Positions 32,276 to 41,371 of a stretch of DNA of 64,000 bases are shown here, piece by piece (position 1 is the stretch's first letter; every line of letters starts with the position of its first letter). Under the pieces are notes generated by a model. The model did no database searches and was not told where the DNA came from. It saw nothing but the letters and a program-made list of their open reading frames with translations. Source of the DNA: an uncultured Flavobacteriaceae bacterium (GTDB taxonomy: Bacteria; Bacteroidota; Bacteroidia; Flavobacteriales; Flavobacteriaceae); the NCBI GenBank assembly GCA_947500385.1, contig CANMSA010000004.1, positions 124,001-188,000 on the forward strand, written 5' to 3'. A program made the position numbers and the translations under genes.

Positions 32276-33286
32276 TTACCGTTCTACCACCAACTCCCGA
32301 AAACCTGTGGTCATGAACTCTTGGGTATCACCCATATCATCTAGATAAATAATGTACGCATCCAAGCTCCGTTGTTTTGAAAGAAGTTCGCTAACAGCCT
32401 CCAAGTCCATTGCCATAAAAGCGGTTGCATAGGCATCCGCGGTGGCGCAGTCATTCGCCAATACGGTAGCAGCCAAGGTGCTGCCATTTCTGGTATAACC
32501 GGTCTTAGGATCTACTGTATGCACATATTTCTTTCCGGTGGTTGTATCTACCCTAAATTTCCGATAATTCCCGGAAGAGGCCAGGGCCCTATTCTTTAAA
32601 TATAGCATTTGTTTCAAACTACGCCCCGCTTCCGCCTGCGGGTCATCGACCCCTACGAGCCATGGTTTTTCTTTCATACGATTCCCCCCTTTTGCTACGA
32701 CCTCTCCCCCTACTTCCAGCAAGTAATCCTCAATGCCATTTGCATCCATCATTCGTGCCAAACGATCTATCGCATACCCTTTTGCTATGGCGTTGAAATC
32801 GAAATAGATATTGGAGTATTCTTTTCTTATTTGCCCCTTGTCAGTAAGCGCCACTTTATCAAAACCCACATAACGCAGCAAACTGTCTACACGGGCGCTG
32901 TCCATCGCAATTTGTTTTTCAGGACCAAAGCCCCACGCATTGACCAAAACGCCCACAGTAGGATCAAAATACCCCTTGGTGGTACCATGTATTTTTTTGG
33001 AAAGTTCAAATACTTCCTTAAACATCGCATCTACGACCACGGTGGTATCTCCCCTATTGATCTTAGAAATATCAGAATCGGCAATATAGGTAGATAACGA
33101 CTGGTTGACCACCTTAAAAACCGAATCGATCTGTACTTGAAGATCTAGTTTGGTCTCTCCCAAGTAAATTAGACTGTAAGAGGTACCCAATGCACCGCCC
33201 GTGCGAACGTTTTTTAAAAATTGAGGCCCGCCCCGGTCACAAGCACCGAGTGCTAAAACAAACGCCCATAGAAGTAATCTTTTCAT
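32276..33286 (-). CDS. apbE: FAD:protein FMN transferase
   Basis: Attaches FMN through a phosphoester to threonines of NqrB and NqrC, and is needed for an active Na+ pump. A 336-residue protein with a lipoprotein signal (FVLALGACDRGG, Cys at about residue 16), so it acts outside the inner membrane, where the target sites face. Family marks are GTSYSLIY, WGFGPE, YFDFNAIAKGYAID, DYLLEVGGEVVAKG and the metal-site aspartate in VLANDCATADAYATAFM. It is the last gene of the nqr operon, downstream of the small conserved gene. Confidence 0.97.
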   Translation of the reverse strand: MKRLLLWAFVLALGACDRGGPQFLKNVRTGGALGTSYSLIYLGETKLDLQVQIDSVFKVVNQSLSTYIADSDISKINRGDTTVVVDAMFKEVFELSKKIHGTTKGYFDPTVGVLVNAWGFGPEKQIAMDSARVDSLLRYVGFDKVALTDKGQIRKEYSNIYFDFNAIAKGYAIDRLARMMDANGIEDYLLEVGGEVVAKGGNRMKEKPWLVGVDDPQAEAGRSLKQMLYLKNRALASSGNYRKFRVDTTTGKKYVHTVDPKTGYTRNGSTLAATVLANDCATADAYATAFMAMDLEAVSELLSKQRSLDAYIIYLDDMGDTQEFMTTGFRELVVER

Positions 33287-33343
33287 TTAAATTTCTTACG
33301 GTACTATTAAAACCATGCTCCACGTAGTTACACTTTGTAAACA

Positions 33344-33712
33344 CTATATCTCTATGAGACCATCATAGTCCACAATGTATTCTTCATTTAGGTATACCGG
33401 CAAGTTATAGTCTTTGGCGTTTACCAGACCCACAGGGGCATAAAAAGTGGCCGCCTCAAACTTCAGTGCATGCTCCTTCATTTTATTCAAATCACTTTGG
33501 TACAATTCGATATCCTTCGGATCCCCGGGGTATGAAATACTTTTTACTACCACAAAATGAAGTTTTTTATGGCGTAAGCAAACAAACTGTGGGTTTTTTC
33601 GAAGTTCACTATTGACCGCCATAAACTCAAAGCCTTCCTTTTCCAATTGCTTACCCACAATATTCATGGCCAAGTTATGCAGTTCTTGCTCGGTGAGAGG
33701 TTGCATGTTCAT
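33344..33712 (-). CDS. Conserved small protein of the flavobacterial nqr operon
   Basis: A 122-residue soluble protein (LTEQELHNLAMNIVGKQLEKEGFEFMAVNSE), with no membrane segment, cysteine-cluster or signal peptide. In Flavobacteriaceae similar small proteins sit between nqrF and apbE and are often mislabelled as NqrF subunits; it shows no ferredoxin or FAD domain, so that name is wrong. The pattern of a helix, then beta strands with KSISYPGDPKD and YNLPVYLNEEYIVDYDGL, looks like a small alpha/beta fold. A role in Nqr assembly is inferred from its position only. It lies 66 bases after nqrF. Confidence 0.8.
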   Translation of the reverse strand: MNMQPLTEQELHNLAMNIVGKQLEKEGFEFMAVNSELRKNPQFVCLRHKKLHFVVVKSISYPGDPKDIELYQSDLNKMKEHALKFEAATFYAPVGLVNAKDYNLPVYLNEEYIVDYDGLIEI

Positions 33713-33778
33713 TTTATCAAAAAAACCGACATTAAAAAAATATCGGTTTTATAATTTCTAATTATTTTGAACGAATCG

Positions 33779-35086
33779 TTATCCTCCGAAATCATCAAAA
33801 CGAATATGTTCATCCGGGATACCAAAATCCTCGCCCATTTTCTGCACCGCCTTGTTCATCAAAGGGGGTCCACAAAAATACAGCTCAATATCTTCTGGCG
33901 ACTCATGCTTGCTTAGATAGTTATCGATGACGCAATTGTGAATAAAGCCTACAAAACCATCACCTTCGGCATCAATATCTTCTTTCACTTTCCAGTTATC
34001 CTCTTCAGCCGGTTCAGAAAGTGCCAAGTAAAATTTGAAGTTCGGGAAGTCTTTTTCCAATTGATAAAAATGATCTAAATAAAACAACTCCCTTTTCGAA
34101 CGGCCACCGTACCAATAGGTCACTTTTCTATTAGTCTTCAAGGTTTTGAACAAATGATACAGATGTGAACGCATGGGGGCCATCCCTGCTCCTCCGCCCA
34201 CATATAACATTTCCGACTCGGACTCATTGATAAAGAATTCTCCGTAAGGTCCCGATATCGTAACATCGTCACCTTCTTTCAAAGAGAAGATATACGAAGA
34301 GGCGACTCCCGGGTTTACATCCATCCATCCATTTTTAGCACGGTCCCATGGGGGTGTCGCGATACGCACATTTAGCATAATTTCCCTGCCTTCTGCTGGG
34401 AAAGAGGCCATGGAATAAGCTCTTTCCACTGTTTCAGGATTTTTCATAACCAACGGCCATAGGTTAAACTTGTCCCACTCCGTTTTAAACTTATCTGCCG
34501 TCTCGTGCTCCTCGGGATGGGCAGTGATGTCCATATCCGCAAACTTCACTTCACATTGCGGAATCTCGATTTGAATATATCCACCGGCCTTGTAACCCAT
34601 ATCCTCCGGAATCTCAACAACAAACTCCTTTATGAAAGAGGCCACATTATAGTTACGTACTACCTTGGCAGGCCATTTCTTAATACCAAAAACCTCTTCG
34701 GGGATGGTAATTTCCATGTCTTGCTTCACCTTTACCTGACAGGCCAGACGGGCACCATGGTTTAATTCTTTTTTGGAAAAGTGTGGTGTTTCCGTTGGCA
34801 ATGCCTCTCCACCTCCCGAAAGCACATGGCACTCACACTGGATACAAGTTCCCCCACCGCCGCAGGCAGAAGGAAGAAACACTTTCTGGTTTCCCAACGT
34901 GGTCAACAAAGAGCTTCCAGAAGCTACTTCTACTTTTTTCTCACCATTAATGGTAATGGTTACTGGACCTGAAGGGGATAATTTTTGTTTGGTAAACAAT
35001 AACAGGGCAACCAATGCCATCAACAGTATCATAAAAGATACTACCGTAATCATTACAGTTCCACCGGTACTTGCAGCTAAAAACAT
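33779..35086 (-). CDS. nqrF: Na+-translocating NADH:quinone reductase subunit F
   Basis: The NADH-oxidising subunit: electrons pass from NADH to FAD, then a 2Fe-2S cluster. One N-terminal membrane helix (about 12-31) anchors it. The ferredoxin domain has Cys75, Cys81 and Cys84 (CX5CX2C) plus Cys116. The FAD part has the RAYSMASFP motif and the NAD part GGGAGMAPMRSHL and FCGPPLMNKAV. At 435 aa it is slightly longer than the Vibrio subunit. It directly follows nqrE with a one-base gap. Confidence 0.98.
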   Translation of the reverse strand: MFLAASTGGTVMITVVSFMILLMALVALLLFTKQKLSPSGPVTITINGEKKVEVASGSSLLTTLGNQKVFLPSACGGGGTCIQCECHVLSGGGEALPTETPHFSKKELNHGARLACQVKVKQDMEITIPEEVFGIKKWPAKVVRNYNVASFIKEFVVEIPEDMGYKAGGYIQIEIPQCEVKFADMDITAHPEEHETADKFKTEWDKFNLWPLVMKNPETVERAYSMASFPAEGREIMLNVRIATPPWDRAKNGWMDVNPGVASSYIFSLKEGDDVTISGPYGEFFINESESEMLYVGGGAGMAPMRSHLYHLFKTLKTNRKVTYWYGGRSKRELFYLDHFYQLEKDFPNFKFYLALSEPAEEDNWKVKEDIDAEGDGFVGFIHNCVIDNYLSKHESPEDIELYFCGPPLMNKAVQKMGEDFGIPDEHIRFDDFGG

Positions 35087-35087
35087 A

Positions 35088-35828
35088 TTATTCTTGTATT
35101 GCGTCGTTATAAGAAATCTCCTTTTCGTCGATTTCGTCTTCTTCTATTTCCTTTTTTAAATCGGCTTTTTCAGCAGTGGTTTCTTCCACTGGGGCCGCAT
35201 CGTCGCCCCCGGTAAGCATGCCTCCAAAACTTTGAAAACCAATACCCATTAAGCCCGTGATGATAAAAGTGATTCCCAATCCCCGCAACGGTGCAGGAAC
35301 ATTTGAATATCTTATTTTCTCGCGTATGGCCGCAATGGCCAAGATAGCCAAGAACCAACCGATTCCCGAACTGACTCCATAATTCAATGCCAGCCCAAAG
35401 GTTTCGATTTCTCTTGCTTGCATAAATAAAGACCCGCCCAAAATAGCACAGTTAACCGCAATCAATGGTAAAAATATACCCAGGGAGTTATACAAGGAGG
35501 GAGAAAACTTTTCTACGATGATCTCTACCAGCTGTACCATCGTTGCAATGGTCGCGATGAAGAGAATAAACGATAGGAAGCCAAGATTGTAATCTGCATA
35601 TTCAGGACCCAACCAAGTACCCAAGGCTCCATCTTGTAATAAGTACTTATCCAATAACCAGTTCAAGGGTACGGTTACCGCCAATACGAAAATAACCGCC
35701 GCACCAAGCCCTACCGCTGTCGCTACCTTCTTGGATACCGCCAAATAAGAGCACATTCCCAAGAACACGGCAAATACCATGTTGTCGATAAAGATTGATT
35801 TAAAAAATAATTCTATATGTTCTAACAT
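35088..35828 (-). CDS. nqrE: Na+-translocating NADH:quinone reductase subunit E
   Basis: A 246-residue membrane subunit with six transmembrane helices, homologous to NqrD/RnfA. Conserved parts are DNMVFAVFLGMCSYLAVSKK and AVNCAILGGSLFM; the two conserved Cys (in GMCSY and NCAIL) bind the intramembrane iron centre together with those of NqrD. The C-terminal 45 residues are a highly acidic tail (EEIDEKEISYNDAIQE) longer than in Proteobacteria, which is common in Bacteroidota. Confidence 0.97.
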   Translation of the reverse strand: MLEHIELFFKSIFIDNMVFAVFLGMCSYLAVSKKVATAVGLGAAVIFVLAVTVPLNWLLDKYLLQDGALGTWLGPEYADYNLGFLSFILFIATIATMVQLVEIIVEKFSPSLYNSLGIFLPLIAVNCAILGGSLFMQAREIETFGLALNYGVSSGIGWFLAILAIAAIREKIRYSNVPAPLRGLGITFIITGLMGIGFQSFGGMLTGGDDAAPVEETTAEKADLKKEIEEDEIDEKEISYNDAIQE

Positions 35829-35850
35829 ATTCTTAGACTTAAATACTCAA

Positions 35851-36498
35851 TTAGTTTTCTTCTACCAAGGCCGGGTTTCTGGAACGTTGTACCCAGATAA
35901 TGATACCAACCACAATAAGTGCCGCTGGGGGAATGATCATAAACCCGTTGTTTTCATATCCCGTGGCATACAATCCTGTTTTTTCAATTGGGTCTCCCAG
36001 GACCGGAACACCGAACAAGGTACCCGAACCTAAGAGTTCTCTAAAGAAGCCCACAAGTATTAAAATAACTCCGTATCCCAAGGCATTTCCGATACCATCT
36101 AGGAATGATTTCCATGGACCATTGGCCAAGGCAAAGGCCTCGAATCTTCCCATGATGATGCAGTTGGTTATGATAAGCCCAACAAAAGCTCCCAGGGTTT
36201 TACTTAATTCATAGGCAAAGGCCTTCAATACCTGATCCACAATGATTACCAAGGTAGCCACGACGATCAACTGTACGATAATTCGAATTTTAGATGGAAT
36301 AATATTGCGCATCAACGAAATAACCACGTTCCCTACACCCAGTACAAATATCACGGATATCGCCATTACCACGGATGCCTCTAGCTCTGCCGTAATCGCC
36401 AATGCTGAACAGATTCCCAACACCTGAATCGTAATCGGGTTATTATCGGCAAGTGGGTCGAGTATAAGACCAGCGTCTTTTTTTGTTAGTAATCCCAT
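35851..36498 (-). CDS. nqrD: Na+-translocating NADH:quinone reductase subunit D
   Basis: A 215-residue protein with six transmembrane helices, the partner of NqrE across the membrane. The conserved cysteines are in VLGICSALAIT and IITNCIIMGRFEAFA. Its ATG shares one base with the nqrC stop (TAATG), so translation is coupled. Confidence 0.97.
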   Translation of the reverse strand: MGLLTKKDAGLILDPLADNNPITIQVLGICSALAITAELEASVVMAISVIFVLGVGNVVISLMRNIIPSKIRIIVQLIVVATLVIIVDQVLKAFAYELSKTLGAFVGLIITNCIIMGRFEAFALANGPWKSFLDGIGNALGYGVILILVGFFRELLGSGTLFGVPVLGDPIEKTGLYATGYENNGFMIIPPAALIVVGIIIWVQRSRNPALVEEN

Positions 36499-37256
36499 TA
36501 TTTAACTCTTATTGTTTCTAAATAGTCTTTGTAAAGGTTCACACTTTCCTTGATCATCGCCGCCACACCATTCCCGGTAATAGTAGCTCCTGCAAGCGCA
36601 TCTACCTCATTGTCATCCTTAGTATTGTTTAAAGGGTCGTTATTCCCTTTTGCCACCGCAATACCAGCATATTGCGTCCCTTTCATAATGGTTTCGCCCT
36701 CAAAATCATCCATAAAATAGCGCATTTTGATATTGGCACCCAACCCGGGCGTTTCACCTTTATGATCAAAGTACACCCCTTGAACGGTCATGGTATCATC
36801 TAGTGCGACAAAGCCCCATATAGCATCCCAAAGACCTTTCCCATACATCGGTAATACATAAAATTTCTTCCCGTCCTTTTCACCAATGAACAATGGCAAC
36901 TTATAGGGCATCCCTTTTTTCTTAGCGGCCAATTGCTTTTTCAAATCGATTAGATAGGCATTGTCGTCCGTCGTAATCTGCCCCTGATCATCAATGACCA
37001 ATTGTTCTTTGATAAAGTTTGTGAATTCCCCTTCCACCTTGTCGGTAGGGATACGGTTCACACTACCAGGGCTATCGGCGGTATTCTCGCTTACGCCCAT
37101 CGCGTACAAAATGTTCTGTTGCTTTTCGAAACGTTCATTCTCCTTGATCCGCGTACTTAGACCGGAAGCGAAGGAAGCCAAAATAGCGCCGACGATGATG
37201 ACCATCACCGCGGCAAAAATGACCGTATATGAATTTTTTTCTGTATTAAGTGCCAT
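36498..37256 (-). CDS. nqrC: Na+-translocating NADH:quinone reductase subunit C
   Basis: Carries covalent FMN on the periplasmic side. One N-terminal membrane helix (about 10-30) and a 220-residue domain. The ApbE target is D219-A-L-A-G-A-T225, the attachment threonine being T225; the usual Ser/Thr before Gly is Ala222, a mild change from the consensus. GETPGLGANI is the family's conserved loop. It lies 2 bases after nqrB. Confidence 0.97.
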   Translation of the reverse strand: MALNTEKNSYTVIFAAVMVIIVGAILASFASGLSTRIKENERFEKQQNILYAMGVSENTADSPGSVNRIPTDKVEGEFTNFIKEQLVIDDQGQITTDDNAYLIDLKKQLAAKKKGMPYKLPLFIGEKDGKKFYVLPMYGKGLWDAIWGFVALDDTMTVQGVYFDHKGETPGLGANIKMRYFMDDFEGETIMKGTQYAGIAVAKGNNDPLNNTKDDNEVDALAGATITGNGVAAMIKESVNLYKDYLETIRVK

Positions 37257-37258
37257 AA

Positions 37259-38515
37259 CTAAACGGTTTCTGCTTTAAGTTCTTCTGCCTTGCCATCGGA
37301 ATCCTTCGGGAGGATTACCGCGTTTTTAAGTCTCTTCATCCTGCGATTTACATTGCCACGAATCACGTAATGATCAATGGTCGGCGCAAATACATTCATC
37401 AACAGAATCGCCAAGAACACCCCTTCTGGATACGCCGGGTTGAACACTCGGATCATTACCGATATAAAACCGATCAAGAAACCATAGATCCATTTTCCGC
37501 GGTTGGTCTGAGCGCCCGTTACCGGGTCGGTCGCCATATAAACGATTCCAAAGGCCAAACCACCTACAATAAGGTGCTTCCAAAAATCAAAACTCATTAG
37601 ACCGTAAAACTTACTGGTTTCACCGATCCATCCCAATTCCACTACCTGATTGAACACCAAGCCCATCACCAAAGAACCGATAACGGCACTTACCATAATA
37701 CGCCAGCTGGCAATTTTACTAAAGATGAGGAACAGCCCCCCTAAAAGGCATAAAAATGCCGAAGTCTCCCCTACCGAACCTGGAATAAACCCAAAAAACA
37801 TATCGGAGACCGAATATTGAAATTCTTTATTCTGCGCCAGGAAACCTAAAACAGTCTCCCCAGAAATGGCATCGGGACCCCCGGCCAAATCAACCGCACC
37901 GTGCACCCAAACCTTGTCACCGCTCATCCATGTAGGATAAGCGAAAAATAGGAACGCACGGATCGTAAGAGCCGGATTTAAGATATTCATTCCCGTACCC
38001 CCGAAAACTTCTTTTCCGATTACAACTCCGAAAACAACCGCTACTGCCAACATCCAAAGTGGTGTATCTACCGGCACGATCAACGGTACCAACATACCGG
38101 TCACCAAGTATCCTTCTTCTACTTCATGCCCTTTGATCACGGCAAAAATGAATTCGACAATCAATCCTATCCCATAGGAGACGACCACCAGAGGCAACAC
38201 CTTCACGATACCGATCCAGAAATTATCCCAGGTCAGGAAATGTTCCATCACCGAGAAGTTCTCGGGAAAACCATTGATAGCGGAAAAGTGTTGATACCCT
38301 GCATTGAACATCGAAAACAGTAAAATCGGAACCAAGGCCATGATGACCGTGTTCATGGTTCTTTTTAAGTCATCTGCTCCTTTTACATGGGTACCACCGG
38401 CATGGGTAGTTTCGTTCGGACTATATAAAAAGGTGTGGAATGCGTTGAAGGCGGGGGCCATTTTCTTGCCCTGATACTTCATCTTCAACTCATGCATTTT
38501 TGATTTTAGGCTCAT
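37259..38515 (-). CDS. nqrB: Na+-translocating NADH:quinone reductase subunit B
   Basis: The main Na+-path membrane subunit (418 aa, about 10 helices), related to RnfD. It holds riboflavin and a covalent FMN; the attachment motif is D215-A-I-S-G-E-T221 (threonine 221), where the usual Ala before Thr is Glu. Other family marks are YSPNETTHAGGTHV and GGTGMNILNPALTIRAFLFF. It follows nqrA after 3 bases. Confidence 0.97.
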   Translation of the reverse strand: MSLKSKMHELKMKYQGKKMAPAFNAFHTFLYSPNETTHAGGTHVKGADDLKRTMNTVIMALVPILLFSMFNAGYQHFSAINGFPENFSVMEHFLTWDNFWIGIVKVLPLVVVSYGIGLIVEFIFAVIKGHEVEEGYLVTGMLVPLIVPVDTPLWMLAVAVVFGVVIGKEVFGGTGMNILNPALTIRAFLFFAYPTWMSGDKVWVHGAVDLAGGPDAISGETVLGFLAQNKEFQYSVSDMFFGFIPGSVGETSAFLCLLGGLFLIFSKIASWRIMVSAVIGSLVMGLVFNQVVELGWIGETSKFYGLMSFDFWKHLIVGGLAFGIVYMATDPVTGAQTNRGKWIYGFLIGFISVMIRVFNPAYPEGVFLAILLMNVFAPTIDHYVIRGNVNRRMKRLKNAVILPKDSDGKAEELKAETV

Positions 38516-38518
38516 TTC

Positions 38519-39871
38519 TTATCCTATTTCTTGGTATAATAAATCCAACCCTTCCCGTATAATTTGTTGATGGGGTTGTTTTGATATGCAAATAAATTCG
38601 GTCAATGAAAAATCTTCTGGCGCTACTTCGTACAGCCCTAGTTGCTCCATTTCGTCCAAGTCTTTCACCATACACGCTTTGAGCAACTGCATCGGAAAAA
38701 TATCCATAGGAAAAACGGATTCATATTGCCCCGTCACCACAAATGCCCGGTGCTCCCCGTTGGTATTGGTCGTAAGGTCGTATTTCTTTTTCGGTTGCAA
38801 CCAAGAGAACGTAAGGGCCCTGGTACTAGAGACCTTATTAAAAATTGGTTTGTTCCAACCGAAAAACTCATAATCATCTCCTTCGGGAATGGCCGTAACC
38901 GTATTGTTATAAAACCCAAGATAGCCATCTTGACTGCTCTTGGAACCCGTTAACACATCGCCATTGATCACTCTAAAATTCTCCCCGTTCACGCCACTGG
39001 CGTATAGAAAGGTAGCTATTTCAGTACCAATTTTGGTTTTGTAATATTTGGGGGCTTTTACAGAGGAACCTGCCAAAGCCACCACCCGTTCCGCATTGAA
39101 CTTACCGGTTAAGAGTAATTCCCCGATAATGACCAGATCTTGTGGGGAAACCGTCCAAACAACCTCTCCCTTATTTATGGGGTCTATCTTATTGATTTGA
39201 GTACCTACCAAACCAGCGGGATGCGGGCCGGATACTTTGTGCAGCTCAATACCTGCTAGACTTGCCAGCGGGGAATTGGAAGTTTTTCCGACAGAGACAT
39301 GCACCTTACCCGGGGTCAACTTCCCTAAAGCGGACAGCGCCGCTTGCAGTTCCTTTTCTTTTCCTTGAAGGGCAAAATCAGGATTAGCGGCCAAGGGGGC
39401 GGTTACGTAAGCCGAAACAAAAATTGCCTTCGGGGTCGCATCCGGGTTTGCCACAATATCATAGGGGCGCTGCTTTACAAAAGGCCAACACCCTCCTTTG
39501 AGCAAAAATGCCTTGATTTCCGCGCTTGATGCATTGGCGGCATCAAAACTACCATGCTCAACGTGTTGCTGCTCTTTGTCGGCCAGAATCTTAAGGGTCA
39601 AAATACGTCTGCGCGCACCTCTTTCGATTTCAATCAGTTCTCCACTTACCGGAGAAACAAACTGCATGTCTTCGTAGTTTTTATTGTAGAAAAGTGCCTC
39701 GCCAGCTTTGACTTCTGCACCTTCCTTTACTAACATTTTAGGGGTAATTCCGTGAAAATCGTTGAGATTTAGAGCGTAAACATTGCTTAAAACCGCCTTT
39801 GAGATAGTCTGTTCCGCGGCACCTACAAGGTTAATGTTTAAACCTTTCTTAATTCGAATGTCTTTAGACAT
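38519..39871 (-). CDS. nqrA: Na+-translocating NADH:quinone reductase subunit A
   Basis: The cytoplasmic subunit without cofactor, 450 aa, first gene of the nqr operon. Recognised by the N-terminal KKGLNINLVGAAEQ, the block MLVKEGAEVKAGEALFYNK, the GGCWPFVKQRPYD quinone-site region and the RNF-C-like middle. Thought to bind ubiquinone or menaquinone at the membrane edge; the cell's menaquinone step (ubiE) is 17 kb away. Confidence 0.97.
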   Translation of the reverse strand: MSKDIRIKKGLNINLVGAAEQTISKAVLSNVYALNLNDFHGITPKMLVKEGAEVKAGEALFYNKNYEDMQFVSPVSGELIEIERGARRRILTLKILADKEQQHVEHGSFDAANASSAEIKAFLLKGGCWPFVKQRPYDIVANPDATPKAIFVSAYVTAPLAANPDFALQGKEKELQAALSALGKLTPGKVHVSVGKTSNSPLASLAGIELHKVSGPHPAGLVGTQINKIDPINKGEVVWTVSPQDLVIIGELLLTGKFNAERVVALAGSSVKAPKYYKTKIGTEIATFLYASGVNGENFRVINGDVLTGSKSSQDGYLGFYNNTVTAIPEGDDYEFFGWNKPIFNKVSSTRALTFSWLQPKKKYDLTTNTNGEHRAFVVTGQYESVFPMDIFPMQLLKACMVKDLDEMEQLGLYEVAPEDFSLTEFICISKQPHQQIIREGLDLLYQEIG

Positions 39872-39904
39872 AAATGATGGACCTTTAGGTTATCAAAAGT
39901 TGCG

Positions 39905-39912
39905 CAAATTTA
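39905..39912 (-). promoter_or_regulatory. -7 promoter box of the nqr operon
   Basis: The minus strand reads TAAATTTG, 34 bases before the nqrA ATG, in the divergent region with the Plug gene. No TTG lies at the right distance upstream. Confidence 0.5.
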
Positions 39913-39995
39913 CTACTAAAACGTATGTTTTCATAATTATTGCATATAAATTTGGGCATTACAACGATCTAAATTTTTTAGGTACGCTTTTTGTT

Positions 39996-40003
39996 TACCT
40001 TTG
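39996..40003 (+). promoter_or_regulatory. -7 promoter box of the Plug gene
   Basis: TACCTTTG, an exact TAnnTTTG match, 20 bases before the ATG at 40023. Confidence 0.6.
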
Positions 40004-40022
40004 CCCAAAAATTTGCCTTTAA

Positions 40023-41267
40023 ATGTGCTTTATACTTAAACAGATTGTCTTTTTACTGTTTGTACAGTCGCTCTTTGGTCAGGTACAGGAAGAGGTTGTT
40101 GCTCCTTCCCATATTAAATCGATTGTACTCAACGGTCCTACGGGAGATCAATTTCCGGTGGTACAGATCGGGGAACCTATTTATTTGGAGTTCGACGATA
40201 CTTCTGCCAGCGAGCAAGACTACTATTATAAAATTGTGCATTGTGATTACGATTGGACCCCGTCCGACCTGTTAAAATCACAATACCTCACGGGGGTGGA
40301 TAACCAGCGCATCATTGACTATCGAAATAGCTACACCACCTTGCAACCGTTTTCGAATTATCGCTTAACCATACCGAATGACAATGTGAAATTAAAGGTG
40401 AGCGGCAACTATGTTCTTGAGATATACAACAATAGCTATGAGCTTCAATTTTCAAGACGTTTCGTCGTGTATAAAGATTTGGTAAAAGTTGGCGGTGTTG
40501 TCAAACGCTCTAGGGACTTTGACTACCTGAATGAAAAACAGGTGGTTCAGTTCAATATTAATCCCGGTAATTTTCAACTTGTGAATCCTAAAAAGGAGGT
40601 CAAGGTAGCCATCATTCAAAATTACTATTGGCCTTCGGCAATTTACAACGTACCCCCCCAATTCACCCTGGGAAAGGAACTGGTATATAAATATGACAAG
40701 GAAACCAGTTTTTTCGGAGGCAACGAATTCTTGAACTTCGATACCAAAGACCTTCGGGCCCCGAGTTCGGTCATATCAAGAATTGAAGTCACCGATGTGT
40801 ATAATCATCATCTTTTTAGCGATATCTTTCGAGTAAATGTACCGTATACCTATTATCCGGATATCAATGGGGACTATGTAGTGCGCACCTTACAAGGGGA
40901 AGATGATGCCCGGGAGGCAGAGTATACTCGAATACATTTTAATCTTCCATACGACCAATTGTTGAATTTGGACGATGTATATGTTTTCGGCAAATTCAAT
41001 AACTACGCCCTTACCGAGGAAAACAAGCTTACCTATAACGAAGACAATGGTATGATGCAGGGCAATCTGTTGTTAAAACAAGGTTTTTACAACTACAAAT
41101 ATGTCTTAAAGACGGAAGAGGGCATCATTGACCTCAATGCCATTTCAGGAAATTTTCACTTCACTGAAAATACGTACCTCATCTTGGTATACTATCGAAA
41201 TTTTGGAGATCTGTACGATAGCATCATTGGGGTCGGGTCTGCGAATTCGCGAAATATCAGCAATTAG
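40023..41267 (+). CDS. T9SS Plug-type protein (DUF5103)
   Basis: A 414-residue exported protein of the DUF5103 family, which includes the Plug protein that closes the periplasmic end of the SprA translocon in Flavobacterium johnsoniae. Visible: signal segment (IVFLLFVQSLFGQ), then HIKSIVLNGPTGDQFPVVQIGEPIYLEFDD, the conserved DYYYKIVHCDYDWTPSDLLKSQYL, RRFVVYKDLVKVGG, and GVVKRSRD, followed by beta repeats to FNLPYDQLLNLDDVYVFGKFN. It is the only T9SS pore part here besides porT; the fibre partners need such a system. It may be Plug or one of its paralogues. Confidence 0.85.
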   Translation: MCFILKQIVFLLFVQSLFGQVQEEVVAPSHIKSIVLNGPTGDQFPVVQIGEPIYLEFDDTSASEQDYYYKIVHCDYDWTPSDLLKSQYLTGVDNQRIIDYRNSYTTLQPFSNYRLTIPNDNVKLKVSGNYVLEIYNNSYELQFSRRFVVYKDLVKVGGVVKRSRDFDYLNEKQVVQFNINPGNFQLVNPKKEVKVAIIQNYYWPSAIYNVPPQFTLGKELVYKYDKETSFFGGNEFLNFDTKDLRAPSSVISRIEVTDVYNHHLFSDIFRVNVPYTYYPDINGDYVVRTLQGEDDAREAEYTRIHFNLPYDQLLNLDDVYVFGKFNNYALTEENKLTYNEDNGMMQGNLLLKQGFYNYKYVLKTEEGIIDLNAISGNFHFTENTYLILVYYRNFGDLYDSIIGVGSANSRNISN

Positions 41268-41371
41268 TTTATATTTATCCCTTGTCTTTATCCTACGTAA
41301 TTTGCGTGATAACGATTGCCAACGAATACTGTATTGACCAAAATGCCGTCTAGTAAAAACGGGGACATCCA

